From NCBI GenBank assembly GCA_965229625.1, contig CBDDJJ010000002.1, positions 1,426,001-1,490,000 of the forward strand: DNA of 64,000 nucleotides. Direction: 5' to 3'. Below are positions 1 to 8,832 of the stretch, piece after piece. The DNA comes from JANQIO01 sp965229625 (lineage in GTDB: Bacteria; Pseudomonadota; Gammaproteobacteria; Pseudomonadales; Halieaceae). The first letter of the stretch is position 1; each line of letters starts with the position of its first letter. The position numbers and the translations under genes are program-made. Under the pieces are notes generated by a model. It was not told the DNA's origin. It was given only the letters and a program-made list of their open reading frames with translations, and did not search any database.

Positions 1-603
1 TACCTGGTCGCGGCCGAGGCCGTGGATATCGAGCCGCTGATCCTGCTCAACAAATCAGACATGCTGGCCGAGGGCAGCGCCGAGGCAGCGGCCATCGCCG
101 ACTTGCTCGCGCCCTACCCGCTGCTCGGCTATCGGCTGCTGGAGGCCTCCTGCAAAACCCGGGACGGCCTTAAATCCCTTATGGCGACCCTGGAAGGCCA
201 CACCAGCGTCTTCGTCGGCCAGTCCGGCGTCGGCAAGTCCTCGCTGGTAAACGCCCTGCTTCCCGAGGTGGATGCCAGGGTCGGCGCCTTGTCGGAATCC
301 GGCGACAAGGGCACTCATACCACGACCACCGCCGAGCTGTTTCACCTGCCCAGCGGTGGCGCATTGATCGACTCACCGGGTATACGCGAATTCGGGCTCT
401 GGCATATGGACCGGGCGCAGATCGAACAGGGCTTTCGCGAGTTCCGGCCACTGCTGGGCCTGTGCAGGTTCCGCGACTGTCGCCACCGGCAGGAGCCGGG
501 CTGCGCGCTAAGGGCCGCTGTGGAGGCGGGCGAGATCAGCGAACGCCGCATGGCCAGCTACTGGCACATGGTCAACGCGCTGGACGAGAACCCCAACAAC
601 TAG
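1..603 (+). CDS. rsgA: Ribosome small subunit-dependent GTPase A (5'-truncated by window edge)
   Basis: Circularly permuted GTPase that acts in late 30S subunit maturation. The frame is open from base 1, so the N-terminal OB-fold part lies outside the window and about 200 codons remain. Visible are the G4 motif NKSD, then the P-loop GQSGVGKSS (217-243), a T-rich switch region GDKGTHTTTT and the G3 motif DSPG. This G4-G1-G3 order is the permuted order typical of RsgA. The C-terminal zinc-binding motif follows (C-x5-C-x-H-x5-C). The stop TAG lies 38 bp before the rhodanese gene. Assignment to the family is secure; only the 5' end is missing. Confidence 0.95.
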   Translation, partial: YLVAAEAVDIEPLILLNKSDMLAEGSAEAAAIADLLAPYPLLGYRLLEASCKTRDGLKSLMATLEGHTSVFVGQSGVGKSSLVNALLPEVDARVGALSESGDKGTHTTTTAELFHLPSGGALIDSPGIREFGLWHMDRAQIEQGFREFRPLLGLCRFRDCRHRQEPGCALRAAVEAGEISERRMASYWHMVNALDENPNN

Positions 604-641
604 GCTACACTGGCGCCCCTTTTTTGCTGTTGAGACCCGCC

Positions 642-1460
642 ATGACCGAGGCCGCCCTCCCCCTGCTGCTCGAACCCGAGGCGTTTGCCGCCGAACGCGA
701 CAAACATCCGTCGCTGCTGGTAGTGGATGTCAGCAGCCCGGACAACTACCGGGCGGGCCATATCCCTGGCGCGGTGCATCTGCCGCCCGGTGTGCTGCAA
801 CACGGCGCGCCGCCGGCACCCGGCCGCATTCCCGACCAGGCCAGGTTAGAGGAGATTTTCTCCTACCTGGGCCTTACACCCGAACATCACGTGGTGGCCT
901 ATGACGACGAAGGCGGCGGCTGGGCGGGCCGGCTGTTATGGACACTGGAGGCCATTGGCCACAGAAACTACAGCTACCTGAACGGTGGCATTCATGCCTG
1001 GCGAGCGGCGGGGCTGCCCGAGGAACGGGAGATAACCCAGCCCGCTTCGCAGCCGGTATCGGTCACCGTGGACACAACGCCAATCGCCGAGGTTGAAGAT
1101 ATCCTGCCGCGCCTCGACGACCCGGGCTTCGCGATCTGGGATGCACGCTCGGCGGAAGAGCACCGGGGCCTGCGGTCCGGTTCAATGCGCGCCGGCCACA
1201 TTCCCGGCGCTATCAACATCGACTGGCTGGAACTCATCGACCGCGGCAATGCCACACGCCTGGTCGACCTGGAGCAACTGCGAGCCCGCCTCGACAGCCT
1301 TGGGCTTACCCCCGACAAGGATATTGTCACCCACTGCCAGACCCACCACCGTTCCAGCCTGACCTGGCTGGCCATGAAAATCCTCGGCTATCCCTCGGTA
1401 AAGGGCTACCACGGCTCCTGGGGTGAGTGGGGCAATCGCGACGACCTGCCGGTGGCCTGA
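642..1460 (+). CDS. Two-domain rhodanese-family sulfurtransferase
   Basis: 272-residue protein of two rhodanese homology domains. The N-terminal inactive-type domain has the DVSSPDNYRAGHIPGA signature; the C-terminal domain has WDARSAEEHRG and AGHIPGAINIDW. The candidate catalytic cysteine is Cys232 in HCQTHHRSS. This loop differs from the CRKGVT of thiosulfate rhodanese and the CGSGVT of mercaptopyruvate sulfurtransferase, so the sulfur donor cannot be named. The frame is open upstream to 462 inside rsgA, but ATG 642 gives the family-like N-terminus. It sits 3 bp before psd and is probably cotranscribed with it. Cytoplasmic, no signal peptide seen. Confidence 0.9.
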   Translation: MTEAALPLLLEPEAFAAERDKHPSLLVVDVSSPDNYRAGHIPGAVHLPPGVLQHGAPPAPGRIPDQARLEEIFSYLGLTPEHHVVAYDDEGGGWAGRLLWTLEAIGHRNYSYLNGGIHAWRAAGLPEEREITQPASQPVSVTVDTTPIAEVEDILPRLDDPGFAIWDARSAEEHRGLRSGSMRAGHIPGAINIDWLELIDRGNATRLVDLEQLRARLDSLGLTPDKDIVTHCQTHHRSSLTWLAMKILGYPSVKGYHGSWGEWGNRDDLPVA

Positions 1461-1463
1461 GTC

Positions 1464-2330
1464 ATGGACCAGTTGTTCATCCTGCTGCAACACCTGCTAC
1501 CCCAGCACCTGCTGTCGCGCGCCGTAGGCTGGCTGGCGCGCTCGGAGATTCCCTGGGTCAAGGGACCGTTCATTCGCGGCTTTGCCAGCCATTTCGATGT
1601 CAACATGCAGGAAGCCGCCGAACCCGACCTCGACGCCTACCCGAGTTTCAACGACTTCTTTACCCGGGCCCTGGTGGACGGCGCGCGCCCGCTGGCCACC
1701 GACGAAGGCGCCCTGTTGTGCCCCGCCGACGGCAGCATCAGCCAGATCGGCAACATCGAGGCCGACCGGATTTTCCAGGCCAAGGGCCATGACTTCAGCT
1801 GTGCCGAACTGCTGGCCGATGAACATCGCGCGCGAGAGTTCGAGGGCGGCAGTTTTGCCACGGTCTACCTGTCGCCCCGCGACTATCACCGGGTGCACAT
1901 GCCGGTCGCCGGCGAACTCAACGCCCAGACCTACATCCCCGGGGCGCTGTTCTCGGTGAACCAGGTCACCGCCGATCACGTCGATCGCCTGTTCGCCCGC
2001 AACGAGCGCCTGGTGTGCTACTTCGATACCGAGCACGGATCCATGGCGATGGTGCTGGTGGGCGCCATGATCGTCGCCGGCATCCAGACCGTCTGGTCCG
2101 GCCAGGTCGCCCCACCCCCGCGCGAACCCCGCACGGTCAACTACAAACACGCCCCCGAGGGCATCAGCCTCAAGCGCGGCGAGGAGATGGGCTGCTTTCT
2201 GCTCGGCTCGACGGTGATCCTGTTGTTCCCCAAAGACACCGTCAGCTGGGAATCCCGGTTCACTGCCGGCTCCCCCACCCGCATGGGCGAGCGGCTCGGG
2301 ACGTTGCAAGCGTTGAAGCCAGCTCCGTAG
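1464..2330 (+). CDS. psd: Phosphatidylserine decarboxylase proenzyme
   Basis: 288-residue Psd, which converts phosphatidylserine to phosphatidylethanolamine at the inner membrane. The self-cleavage motif LGST is present, with Gly248-Ser249 as the processing site that leaves the pyruvoyl prosthetic group on the alpha chain. The family block SPRDYHRVHMP is also present. Length matches the proteobacterial type I enzyme. It directly follows the rhodanese gene (3-bp gap). The rsgA-rhodanese-psd neighbourhood is common in gammaproteobacteria. The stop codon is followed after only 4 bp by the first structured repeat. Confidence 0.96.
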   Translation: MDQLFILLQHLLPQHLLSRAVGWLARSEIPWVKGPFIRGFASHFDVNMQEAAEPDLDAYPSFNDFFTRALVDGARPLATDEGALLCPADGSISQIGNIEADRIFQAKGHDFSCAELLADEHRAREFEGGSFATVYLSPRDYHRVHMPVAGELNAQTYIPGALFSVNQVTADHVDRLFARNERLVCYFDTEHGSMAMVLVGAMIVAGIQTVWSGQVAPPPREPRTVNYKHAPEGISLKRGEEMGCFLLGSTVILLFPKDTVSWESRFTAGSPTRMGERLGTLQALKPAP

Positions 2331-2334
2331 CGCC

Positions 2335-2449
2335 GGGGCTGTGAACCGTACACGGTTTTGCAGACACGCCGTGAACCCATCCCTGGGGGCTCGGATGCGC
2401 CATCCATGGCGCATACGGTCCGCAAAACCGTGTACGATCCCCAGCCCCT
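2335..2449 (+). repeat. Structured intergenic repeat, copy 1
   Basis: 115 bp. Outer arms 2335-2365 and 2419-2449 pair with each other at 27 of 31 positions. Their sequence (for example CGTACACGGTTTTGC) is not shared with other copies. Between them lies the shared core: ACGCCGTGAACCCATCCC, then GGGGGCTCGG, then an inner hairpin with stem GCGCC/GGCGC around ATCCAT. It starts 4 bp after the psd stop codon. Of four imperfect arm pairs, three would be G.T on the minus strand. It may act as a 3'-end element or a small non-autonomous mobile element; it has no T-run like a standard terminator. Confidence 0.85.
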
Positions 2450-2571
2450 GAATCGCGCTACCCTTTGAAGATTGACCACTGTCTTCTGACGGTCTTGGCC
2501 AGGCCTCTCCAAAGCACTAGTTAACTTTGATTTGTCATGAAGCACGTCTACTGCAGACATGCATCGTAGGA

Positions 2572-2687
2572 GCGGTGTGAATGCGACCAGCCCATTTCCA
2601 GACCGTATGCGCCATGGATGGCGCATCCGAGCCCCCAGGGATGGGTTCACGGCGTGTCTGGAAATGGGCTGGCCGTATTCGCGCCGC
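2572..2687 (-). repeat. Structured intergenic repeat, copy 2
   Basis: 116 bp, core inverted relative to copy 1. Arms 2572-2603 and 2656-2687 pair at 28 of 32 positions, with CCAGCCCATTTCCAGAC and its complement the perfect part. The core carries the same inner hairpin, GCGCC-ATGGAT-GGCGC, and the conserved GAGCCCCCAGGGATGGGTT. Three of the four imperfect pairs are G.T on the plus strand. The left arm begins inside GTAGGAGCGG (2566-2575), which resembles the head of pseudomonad REP elements. Confidence 0.85.
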
Positions 2688-2890
2688 GGTAGCAGAGGAC
2701 ATACCAGGAAAAAACCTGGCCGCGCTGGAAGGATGCATCGCCATCAAATGATGGCGAGCGACTCAACCGCCCGGCGGAAGAATCTGGGCGATCTTTTTAG
2801 ACGCCTGCAAAAAGGGCGCAGGATAGAGTCCCGGCAGGACCGTGTAGATAGTCGAGTTGTCGAAGATGGCTACAGCACCGGGGTGGTTAG

Positions 2891-2911
2891 GAAGGCTCCC
2901 GCAGCCTTCCT
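2891..2911 (-). terminator. Hairpin after beta-barrel gene, possible weak terminator
   Basis: Perfect 8-bp stem GGAAGGCT/AGCCTTCC with a 5-base loop, 17 bp past the stop of the reverse beta-barrel gene. No T-run follows on the minus strand, so intrinsic termination is uncertain. Confidence 0.35.
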
Positions 2912-2928
2912 CCCGATCCACGGGTTCG

Positions 2929-3732
2929 TCAGAGGCGATACACGAATGCGAGCGCCGGGCCAGACATCGTCAGGTCGATGTCGATATCCTGGCCGCCGCC
3001 GGAAACATCCATTTCGATATCCATGTAGCGGTAAGCCAACGCAGCGGCAAAGCGCTGGTTCTCACCGAAGCGGTAGGCCAGCATACCCTGTACATTCCAG
3101 GTGAAGTCGGTGTCACCAGTACCTACATCGCCCCGTAGGGAAACCGCCCAGTTTGAACCGAAGGTCTTGCCAATGCGGGCGCCGGCGAAACCATCGGCCA
3201 GCGTGTCTGAGGCATTAACGTCACCACTCTGGCCGAACGGCCCCGACAGGGAGGCGTCCAGCTCCACTTCCGTGTCGATTACGCGCACCCCCGCGATCAG
3301 GTCTATTCCGTCGAGCCCCGGTTCGCCGAACACGCGGTAGGCGGCACCGACCTCGGCAAAAATGTTGGTGATTTCTGCATCGATTTTCGCCCCGCCGAGG
3401 GGCGGCGGCCCATCCGGAAGATCCTGGTCATCGCTGGCGAGCAGGTAGGTGAAGTCCAGGAAGAACGCCCACTTGTTGCGTGCTGCCTCAACGTGGAACT
3501 GTCCGCCAACTTCCAGGTTGTCTACCAACTCGTCGAACGTTACCGTCGACTCCATATCCAGGTACGGGTCGATGGACACGTCGGCCGTGGTATCCGTCGC
3601 CCACACATACGGCACTAGCGTCCACTGCCAGTCTGATGCATGAACGGGCAGTGACCCAACCAGGCCCGACAAAGCGACCGCAAAAGACAGGCATTTGAAA
3701 TTAGCTGTTTTGGTCAAAGCTCTCCCTCCCAT
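2929..3732 (-). CDS. Secreted outer-membrane beta-barrel-like protein
   Basis: 267 residues with an N-terminal signal peptide ending near AHA-type residues (VHAS, about residue 33). The rest alternates short polar turns with amphipathic strands rich in aromatic residues, as in 8- to 12-strand porin-like barrels, and ends YRL after a hydrophobic strand. Blocks such as VGAAYRVFG, IDLIAGVRV and LAYRFGENQRFAAALAYRYMD (last one described as a turn-strand unit around residue 235) resemble the OmpW/OmpA-like superfamily. Its start abuts the stop of the DUF3604 gene (positions 3732/3733), so the two are one operon. Substrate unknown. Confidence 0.75.
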   Translation of the reverse strand: MGGRALTKTANFKCLSFAVALSGLVGSLPVHASDWQWTLVPYVWATDTTADVSIDPYLDMESTVTFDELVDNLEVGGQFHVEAARNKWAFFLDFTYLLASDDQDLPDGPPPLGGAKIDAEITNIFAEVGAAYRVFGEPGLDGIDLIAGVRVIDTEVELDASLSGPFGQSGDVNASDTLADGFAGARIGKTFGSNWAVSLRGDVGTGDTDFTWNVQGMLAYRFGENQRFAAALAYRYMDIEMDVSGGGQDIDIDLTMSGPALAFVYRL

Positions 3733-5964
3733 TCATTCCTCGGCCCCGGCCTCCACTTCATAGTTGGCGAATCCGAATTCGCTATCGGCCGCCGCCACAA
3801 GGCGTCCGCCCAACCGGTAGACGGTAACTCCAAGTTCGGCACCCCCGAGGCTGGTGAAAAGCTGCCCATCGCGAATCTGGTACTGCGCTGCGGCGCCGTG
3901 GCTCATCATGCCAAGGCCTTCCGTGCTTACGGCTTGACCGTCGACGGCAGTCACCAGGCGCCGGCCGCCGGTACCGTAGAGAATTTCAAGCCGCTGCCCG
4001 GTCACCAGGTTGCGAACCGCAACGGTGTTGCCGACCACGAGCGCCCTGAGCTCCGCGTCATTGAGCGGTGCAGCGCCGCGGCGCTGCAAATCAGCCACCG
4101 TGGTGGAAGGTGCGACATCCGCCCGGTCCTGCTCATCGGGCGAATACCAAATTGGCGAACTCCAGGCACGCTCCTGCACAATCGCCGTGAAACCTGCGCC
4201 GCTCGGCGGCAACCGGCCCAGCGCTGCGGCCTGTATGGTGCTCCAGCGCGGCGTAGGTATTTCCAGGACGCGCAGGTAGTAGAAGGCGCCTACACCGGGA
4301 TCAAAGTCCGGATCGGTCCACACCACCCTCAGGTCGTCCGAACCGATGCTGTTGCTATAGGTACCCTCGGCCAGATTCACGGTAGAGCCTATGGCCGGCA
4401 CCTCACCGTTCGCTTCATCCGGCACACGCTTGCCCGCCCAGGCGACATCATAGACTTTCTCAAAGCTCTGGCCGTTCCTGCTCCAGCCCTTGACCACCTG
4501 GACGCGGTCGAGGTTGGCGCTGTCCGGGTCTCGAGTCGCCCAGATCGCAAAGCTGGGTGCCGTCGCCCGGCGAGCCGGCAACTCCCCTCCCATAGGAACC
4601 CCGCGCTGGTAGGCCCTCTGCACCCAGTTGCGGTTTTCCAGCAAGCCCTTGTCAAAATCCCAGCCTCCGAAAAATCGCACCGCGATGCGCACGCCCGTGG
4701 TGGCATAGGTTTCCTTTCGTCTCAGGGCATCGAAGATCGCTTCACGGGTGTTTTCCTCGGCCCATACTGCACTCAGTCCGGCGGGTGACACCCAGAGGCT
4801 ATTCAGTCCCATCTCGGCGGCGCCACTGATCCGTTTTTCCGGTGAATCATCCAGCGTACCGTGCATCCCGAAGTAGTTTTCCTTCCGGTAGGGCACAGCA
4901 GTAACGTGGGAATCCGAGCCCGCCACCATGCCAAACCTGAAGGGATTGAAGCCAAGCCCCTGCCCCATCGCCAGTCCATCCCGGTACGCCTGGCGCGCAT
5001 AGCTGCCGTACTGGACCGGGTCGCCTTCGGCGCCCAGCAGGCGCCACACAAACACTTCGAAATTGGCAAAGCCGTCATCAGGAGACAGGAAAGGGGTGGT
5101 TTCCGACTGCCCCTTGCCCTGCTTCAACTCGGTCAGGGGCTCATTGCGCAGGCGCGCTTCAGCCCAGTTGCTGTCGAGGGGGCGGCCGGCCAGGTCCGTG
5201 TAACGAGGGAACATCAACCCGGAGCTCAGGTTGCCGTTGTGCGAGACCGCCAGCACATCATTGCCCCTGGCGCGCTGGCTATCCATCCACTCCCAGAGAT
5301 CACGCGGGTGGGTGGATTCGAGCGGTGTGAAAGGCACACGGGGTACCTTGCTGGCATCCCGGAAAAAGATGTTGCGATGCATGTTCATCGAATTGGGAGT
5401 AGAGGTCCACTCATAGGCGGCGAAGGTTGTGAACTCACCCGGCTGGTAGTACTTCTCGGCGGCATCGACGACCTTCTGCCACACCGGGGCAACCACATCC
5501 GGATCGGTCATCGCATCGACTGTCACGCCTTTGGCGATCCCCAGGGACAGCAGTTTGAAGGCCAACAGCGGGTCGGTATCGGCACCAAAATCCAGTAGCC
5601 GAGAGGTGAACCCCGAATACTGGCGCAGCGCCGACTGCGGATCCTGCGCCTGTTGGATCATTCCCATGTACTCGGCATGATCAGTGACCGCCCCCCAGTC
5701 CAGGGGTTTGCTGATCTTGACCTCGAAACCGCCCGGGTGGGTGATAGCCTCCCCCCTGGCGTAGCGGTAGAAGTCTTCAGGGCCGGTGCTCTGGTTGCCA
5801 AAAGCGAAGGCATCGAAAGACCAACTGGTGTGAACATGCTGTTCGCCCCAGTAGAGACGCCGCTCCTGGGCATAACTCGCCAGGGTGTAGATGGACAGCA
5901 AAAAGATGAGAGACACGACTCTCATCAATTGGGTACAGAACATGGGCCAGGTTCTCCTTGCCAT
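3733..5964 (-). CDS. DUF3604 domain protein, exported PHP-like metal-dependent hydrolase candidate
   Basis: 743 residues, one DUF3604 domain along nearly the whole length. A hydrophobic signal segment lies at residues 14-32 and ends in YAQE, so the mature protein is probably periplasmic. Metal-ligand-like motifs typical of the PHP fold are visible: EQHVHTSWS just after the signal, DHAEYMG, and later SDSHVTA. Family members are often annotated as hypothetical and no substrate is established. It lies directly upstream of the beta-barrel gene with no spacer, and 104 bp downstream of the lipoprotein gene at 6069-7157. Internal Met residues leave the exact start open. Confidence 0.85.
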   Translation of the reverse strand: MARRTWPMFCTQLMRVVSLIFLLSIYTLASYAQERRLYWGEQHVHTSWSFDAFAFGNQSTGPEDFYRYARGEAITHPGGFEVKISKPLDWGAVTDHAEYMGMIQQAQDPQSALRQYSGFTSRLLDFGADTDPLLAFKLLSLGIAKGVTVDAMTDPDVVAPVWQKVVDAAEKYYQPGEFTTFAAYEWTSTPNSMNMHRNIFFRDASKVPRVPFTPLESTHPRDLWEWMDSQRARGNDVLAVSHNGNLSSGLMFPRYTDLAGRPLDSNWAEARLRNEPLTELKQGKGQSETTPFLSPDDGFANFEVFVWRLLGAEGDPVQYGSYARQAYRDGLAMGQGLGFNPFRFGMVAGSDSHVTAVPYRKENYFGMHGTLDDSPEKRISGAAEMGLNSLWVSPAGLSAVWAEENTREAIFDALRRKETYATTGVRIAVRFFGGWDFDKGLLENRNWVQRAYQRGVPMGGELPARRATAPSFAIWATRDPDSANLDRVQVVKGWSRNGQSFEKVYDVAWAGKRVPDEANGEVPAIGSTVNLAEGTYSNSIGSDDLRVVWTDPDFDPGVGAFYYLRVLEIPTPRWSTIQAAALGRLPPSGAGFTAIVQERAWSSPIWYSPDEQDRADVAPSTTVADLQRRGAAPLNDAELRALVVGNTVAVRNLVTGQRLEILYGTGGRRLVTAVDGQAVSTEGLGMMSHGAAAQYQIRDGQLFTSLGGAELGVTVYRLGGRLVAAADSEFGFANYEVEAGAEE

Positions 5965-6068
5965 GAGCCTGCCACCCAGAAGCCTAAACCCGGTTTCTTA
6001 ATAGTTCAAACGCTCGCGCTTCTGGCGGCATCGGCAGCGGCGCCATGAACTGCGTTCGGCCCGGACCG

Positions 6069-7157
6069 TCAGCGACTGACAGGCACCGTCAAAACCGGGG
6101 CCGCTGTGTTGTCGATTGCGCTGGACATGGCGGCAGACCAGAGGCTCCCCAACAATTTGAAGTAGCGCTTGGTGGCCTGGTCACGTTCATCGATATAGAA
6201 CCAGCCGTCGCGGTAGGGCACCGACACATAGGCCGTACCCGGGGCGCTGTCGGCGTAGCGGATGCTGACTCCCTGGGCGGCCTGCCCGGTTTGCGCGAAG
6301 CTGCGAGCGATGCCTTGCTGCGCGTCGTCCGGCGGTACTTCCACCGTAGCGGACAGGATTTGCACGAGCTGAAGCACCGAACGCGTGATGATGAGGAGCC
6401 CGCCGGCCTCGTCCTGCAGGGGTGACGTATACACGGGAATGAGAGCCTCCTGGTCGCGGAATACCGACTCCTCGAGGCCAAGCAGGGCCACCAGTTCCAG
6501 GGCCGTTTCGGCATCGCCGCCGGCATCGATATGCAGCGCGTGACGGCCGGGACGCGCGGGATCCTCTACCCAGTGCAGGCGGTGATCGCGCCCAAGTTGC
6601 GACATCAGTGACACGGCGCGTACGAAGCGCGGGTCATGCTGCCGGCCATCGTAGAGAAAATCCTCGTTGTGGATGCCGTTCATGGAAGACACCAGCATCG
6701 TCAAGGCGAAATCGCGTTCCGGCAGCGCTCGCCAGATCCTGGCGAGCATCCCCACGGGCAGCTGCGCGCTGAGCTGCTGGAAATAGCGCTCACCTTCTAC
6801 CGGCAGGTAGGAAATGGTCGGGTTTTCTTCGTACACGAAGCCACCGCGAAACGGCACAAGGTTGCCCTCGTAGTTTTCGCTGTCGCCGAATCCCGCTTCA
6901 AATGACGCCCGGGCCGACACGCTGACATTCGCGGTCACGCTGGACACCGCCAGCAAGCTGCTGCGCTCTTCGTAGCGGTTGTGTACCAGGGCCATCAGAA
7001 TCTGTTCGCTGTTGGTTTCGGTAATGGCCGCGTTATAGGCAAGCCGGCCATTGGTCACAGCGGCGGGACCCACCGAGGCACAGCTCATGATCAGCGGCGT
7101 GGGCACGAGGCCCAGCGCAACAACTACCGCTTTGAGGGCGCGATGCCGAGGCAACAT
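6069..7157 (-). CDS. Predicted lipoprotein of unknown function
   Basis: 362 residues. A lipoprotein signal with lipobox LIMSC (Cys near residue 26) is followed by a soluble domain without a motif I recognise. The body contains SSMNGIHNEDFLYDGRQHD and a C-terminal part predicted as mixed alpha/beta. It is on the same strand as the DUF3604 and beta-barrel genes and may share their transcript (104-bp gap). Function cannot be assigned from sequence. Confidence 0.65.
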   Translation of the reverse strand: MLPRHRALKAVVVALGLVPTPLIMSCASVGPAAVTNGRLAYNAAITETNSEQILMALVHNRYEERSSLLAVSSVTANVSVSARASFEAGFGDSENYEGNLVPFRGGFVYEENPTISYLPVEGERYFQQLSAQLPVGMLARIWRALPERDFALTMLVSSMNGIHNEDFLYDGRQHDPRFVRAVSLMSQLGRDHRLHWVEDPARPGRHALHIDAGGDAETALELVALLGLEESVFRDQEALIPVYTSPLQDEAGGLLIITRSVLQLVQILSATVEVPPDDAQQGIARSFAQTGQAAQGVSIRYADSAPGTAYVSVPYRDGWFYIDERDQATKRYFKLLGSLWSAAMSSAIDNTAAPVLTVPVSR

Positions 7158-7344
7158 GGTCGATTTCCTTGTGTCAGTTGCAGCGATGCGTGCTCACGAA
7201 AATGAACCACCGTTTCACAGATAGTGTAGCCGCCGCTGCGGCGGTCGTATTATCCGTGGACAGACACCGCCGCAGATCGGCCAGGCGAAGGGCACCAGGT
7301 TGGGAGTAGCCATGCCCCGGATTACAGGGCGTGGCTCTAACTGG

Positions 7345-8781
7345 CTAGAGGTTTTCTTCGGCAAACGCTGCCAGGCGAGAGCGCTCGATGCCGTTGATGT
7401 GCATGATGCCGGCATGATCGAAGTGCTTGCACTTCTCGACCAGGTAGGTGAGACCTGAGGTCAGCGGCGAGATGTACTTGTTGTCGATCTGCGCCAGGTT
7501 GCCCAGCACCACGATCCTGGAGCCGGCGCCGACCCGGGTAATGACTGACTTGAGCTGGAACTGGGTCAGGCCCTGGCTCTCGTCAATAATGATGTAGGCA
7601 TTATTGAACGAACGGCCGCGCATGAAGTTGAGCGACTTGAACTGGATGTTGGCGCGCTCCTTCACATAGTCAATGCTGCCATGACTGCACTCGTCGGCAC
7701 CGTGAAGGATCTCCAGGTTGTCATCGAAGGCCGCCAGCCAGGGCGCCATTTTTTCCTCTTCCGTGCCGGGCAGGAAGCCGATGTCCTCGGCGATGGGCGG
7801 CGTGGAGCGTGCCACGATCAGCTTGTTGTACTTTTTCTGCTCGAGAATCGCATGCAGGCCATAGGCCAGCGCAATAAGGGTCTTGCCGGAGCCAGCGGGG
7901 CCGGTAAGCACGGTCATATCAACACTGTCGTCGTCGATCAGCTCCATGGCCATCGCTTGTTCCAGGTTGCGCGGCGACAGACCCCAGAAGCGGCGATTCA
8001 TGAGGTTGTCGCGGCTGTCGCAGCGCAGGTAGACGTATTGCTCATCCACGCGCTTCACATAGGCAAAGAACTCGTTGTCATCGAACAGGAACATGTTCGG
8101 GTAGGCCTGTGGCAGCGCTTCCCGGGGAACCCGGTGCAGGGTGCGATCGCCCTCGCGCAGGGTGTCCACCTCGGAGATACCGGCCCAGAAGTCGCCTTCT
8201 ATCTGGTCGTAACCCTTGGCCAGCAGGTCAATGTCATCCAGCACCACGTCGCGGCGGTAGTCTTCGACATGCTCAAGGCCGGAACCCTTGGCCTTAAGCC
8301 GCATGTTGATGTCCTTGGTAACCAGGCAGACAAAGGCTTCCGGGTGCTCGGTCTGCAGCTTGAGCGCCACGTTGATAATGCGGTTGTCGTTGGCCTTGTC
8401 CTGGGTGTCATTCAGAAAAGGGATATCGCCTTCCTCTGACAGTAGCTGGTCCGGGTAGATAGACAACTTGCCGAGCACGCCGTCGATATTTGAGCCAGGA
8501 ATTGCCACGCCTTCCTGCAGCTCCGCCGGGCTCGCTTCATCCACCACCTTGTCGATCATATTGATGGCGATGCGGGCCTCGCGGCTGACGGTCTTGTCGC
8601 GACGGTCCTTGATGTGGTCCAGCTCCTCGAGCACGGTCATGGGAATGACGATGTGGTGCTCATTGAAGGCGCAGACAGCCGTGGGATCATGAAGTAACAC
8701 ATTGGTATCCAGCACATAGATTTTCTTCCTGGCGAGTGCGGGATGGGGTTGATCTACACGCAGCGCGGCGCCTGAATCCAT
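7345..8781 (-). CDS. PhoH family protein with N-terminal PIN domain
   Basis: 478 residues. An N-terminal PIN-domain nuclease fold (YVLDTNVLLHDP with the acidic Asp, then EELDHIKD and further acidic residues) is fused to a PhoH-type ATPase. The ATPase has the Walker A motif GPAGSGKT near residue 293 and Walker B IIIDESQ. PIN-PhoH (PhoH2) proteins are known as RNA helicase/nuclease proteins. The frame is open to 8895, but ATG 8781 starts just ahead of the conserved domain. A strong hairpin at 8810-8832 lies in its leader. It is transcribed divergently from rnb. Confidence 0.93.
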   Translation of the reverse strand: MDSGAALRVDQPHPALARKKIYVLDTNVLLHDPTAVCAFNEHHIVIPMTVLEELDHIKDRRDKTVSREARIAINMIDKVVDEASPAELQEGVAIPGSNIDGVLGKLSIYPDQLLSEEGDIPFLNDTQDKANDNRIINVALKLQTEHPEAFVCLVTKDINMRLKAKGSGLEHVEDYRRDVVLDDIDLLAKGYDQIEGDFWAGISEVDTLREGDRTLHRVPREALPQAYPNMFLFDDNEFFAYVKRVDEQYVYLRCDSRDNLMNRRFWGLSPRNLEQAMAMELIDDDSVDMTVLTGPAGSGKTLIALAYGLHAILEQKKYNKLIVARSTPPIAEDIGFLPGTEEEKMAPWLAAFDDNLEILHGADECSHGSIDYVKERANIQFKSLNFMRGRSFNNAYIIIDESQGLTQFQLKSVITRVGAGSRIVVLGNLAQIDNKYISPLTSGLTYLVEKCKHFDHAGIMHINGIERSRLAAFAEENL

Positions 8782-8809
8782 AGACGATTCCTCTCGGGTC
8801 TCAATAGTG

Positions 8810-8832
8810 GCAGGCGTCGTAGTGACGCCTGC
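8810..8832 (-). promoter_or_regulatory. Perfect hairpin in the phoH leader
   Basis: Nine-base-pair perfect stem GCAGGCGTC/GACGCCTGC with loop GTAGT, 29 bp upstream of the phoH start codon. No T-run follows on the minus strand, so it is not a classical terminator. It could affect phoH mRNA stability, translation or protein binding. Confidence 0.45.

Larger units (their letters stand above)
2331..2928. other. Convergent intergenic region with two structured repeats
   Basis: 598 bp between the 3' ends of psd (+) and the beta-barrel gene (-). It contains two copies of the structured repeat in opposite orientation, 122 bp apart, plus a weak hairpin next to the beta-barrel stop. Open frames here (for example 2559-3104) run through the palindromes and show no family features, so I do not call a gene. 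No tRNA-like sequence was seen. Confidence 0.8.

Noticed and set aside
1497..2414. 305-codon reverse frame over psd
   Set aside because: Antisense shadow of psd, which has clear family motifs.
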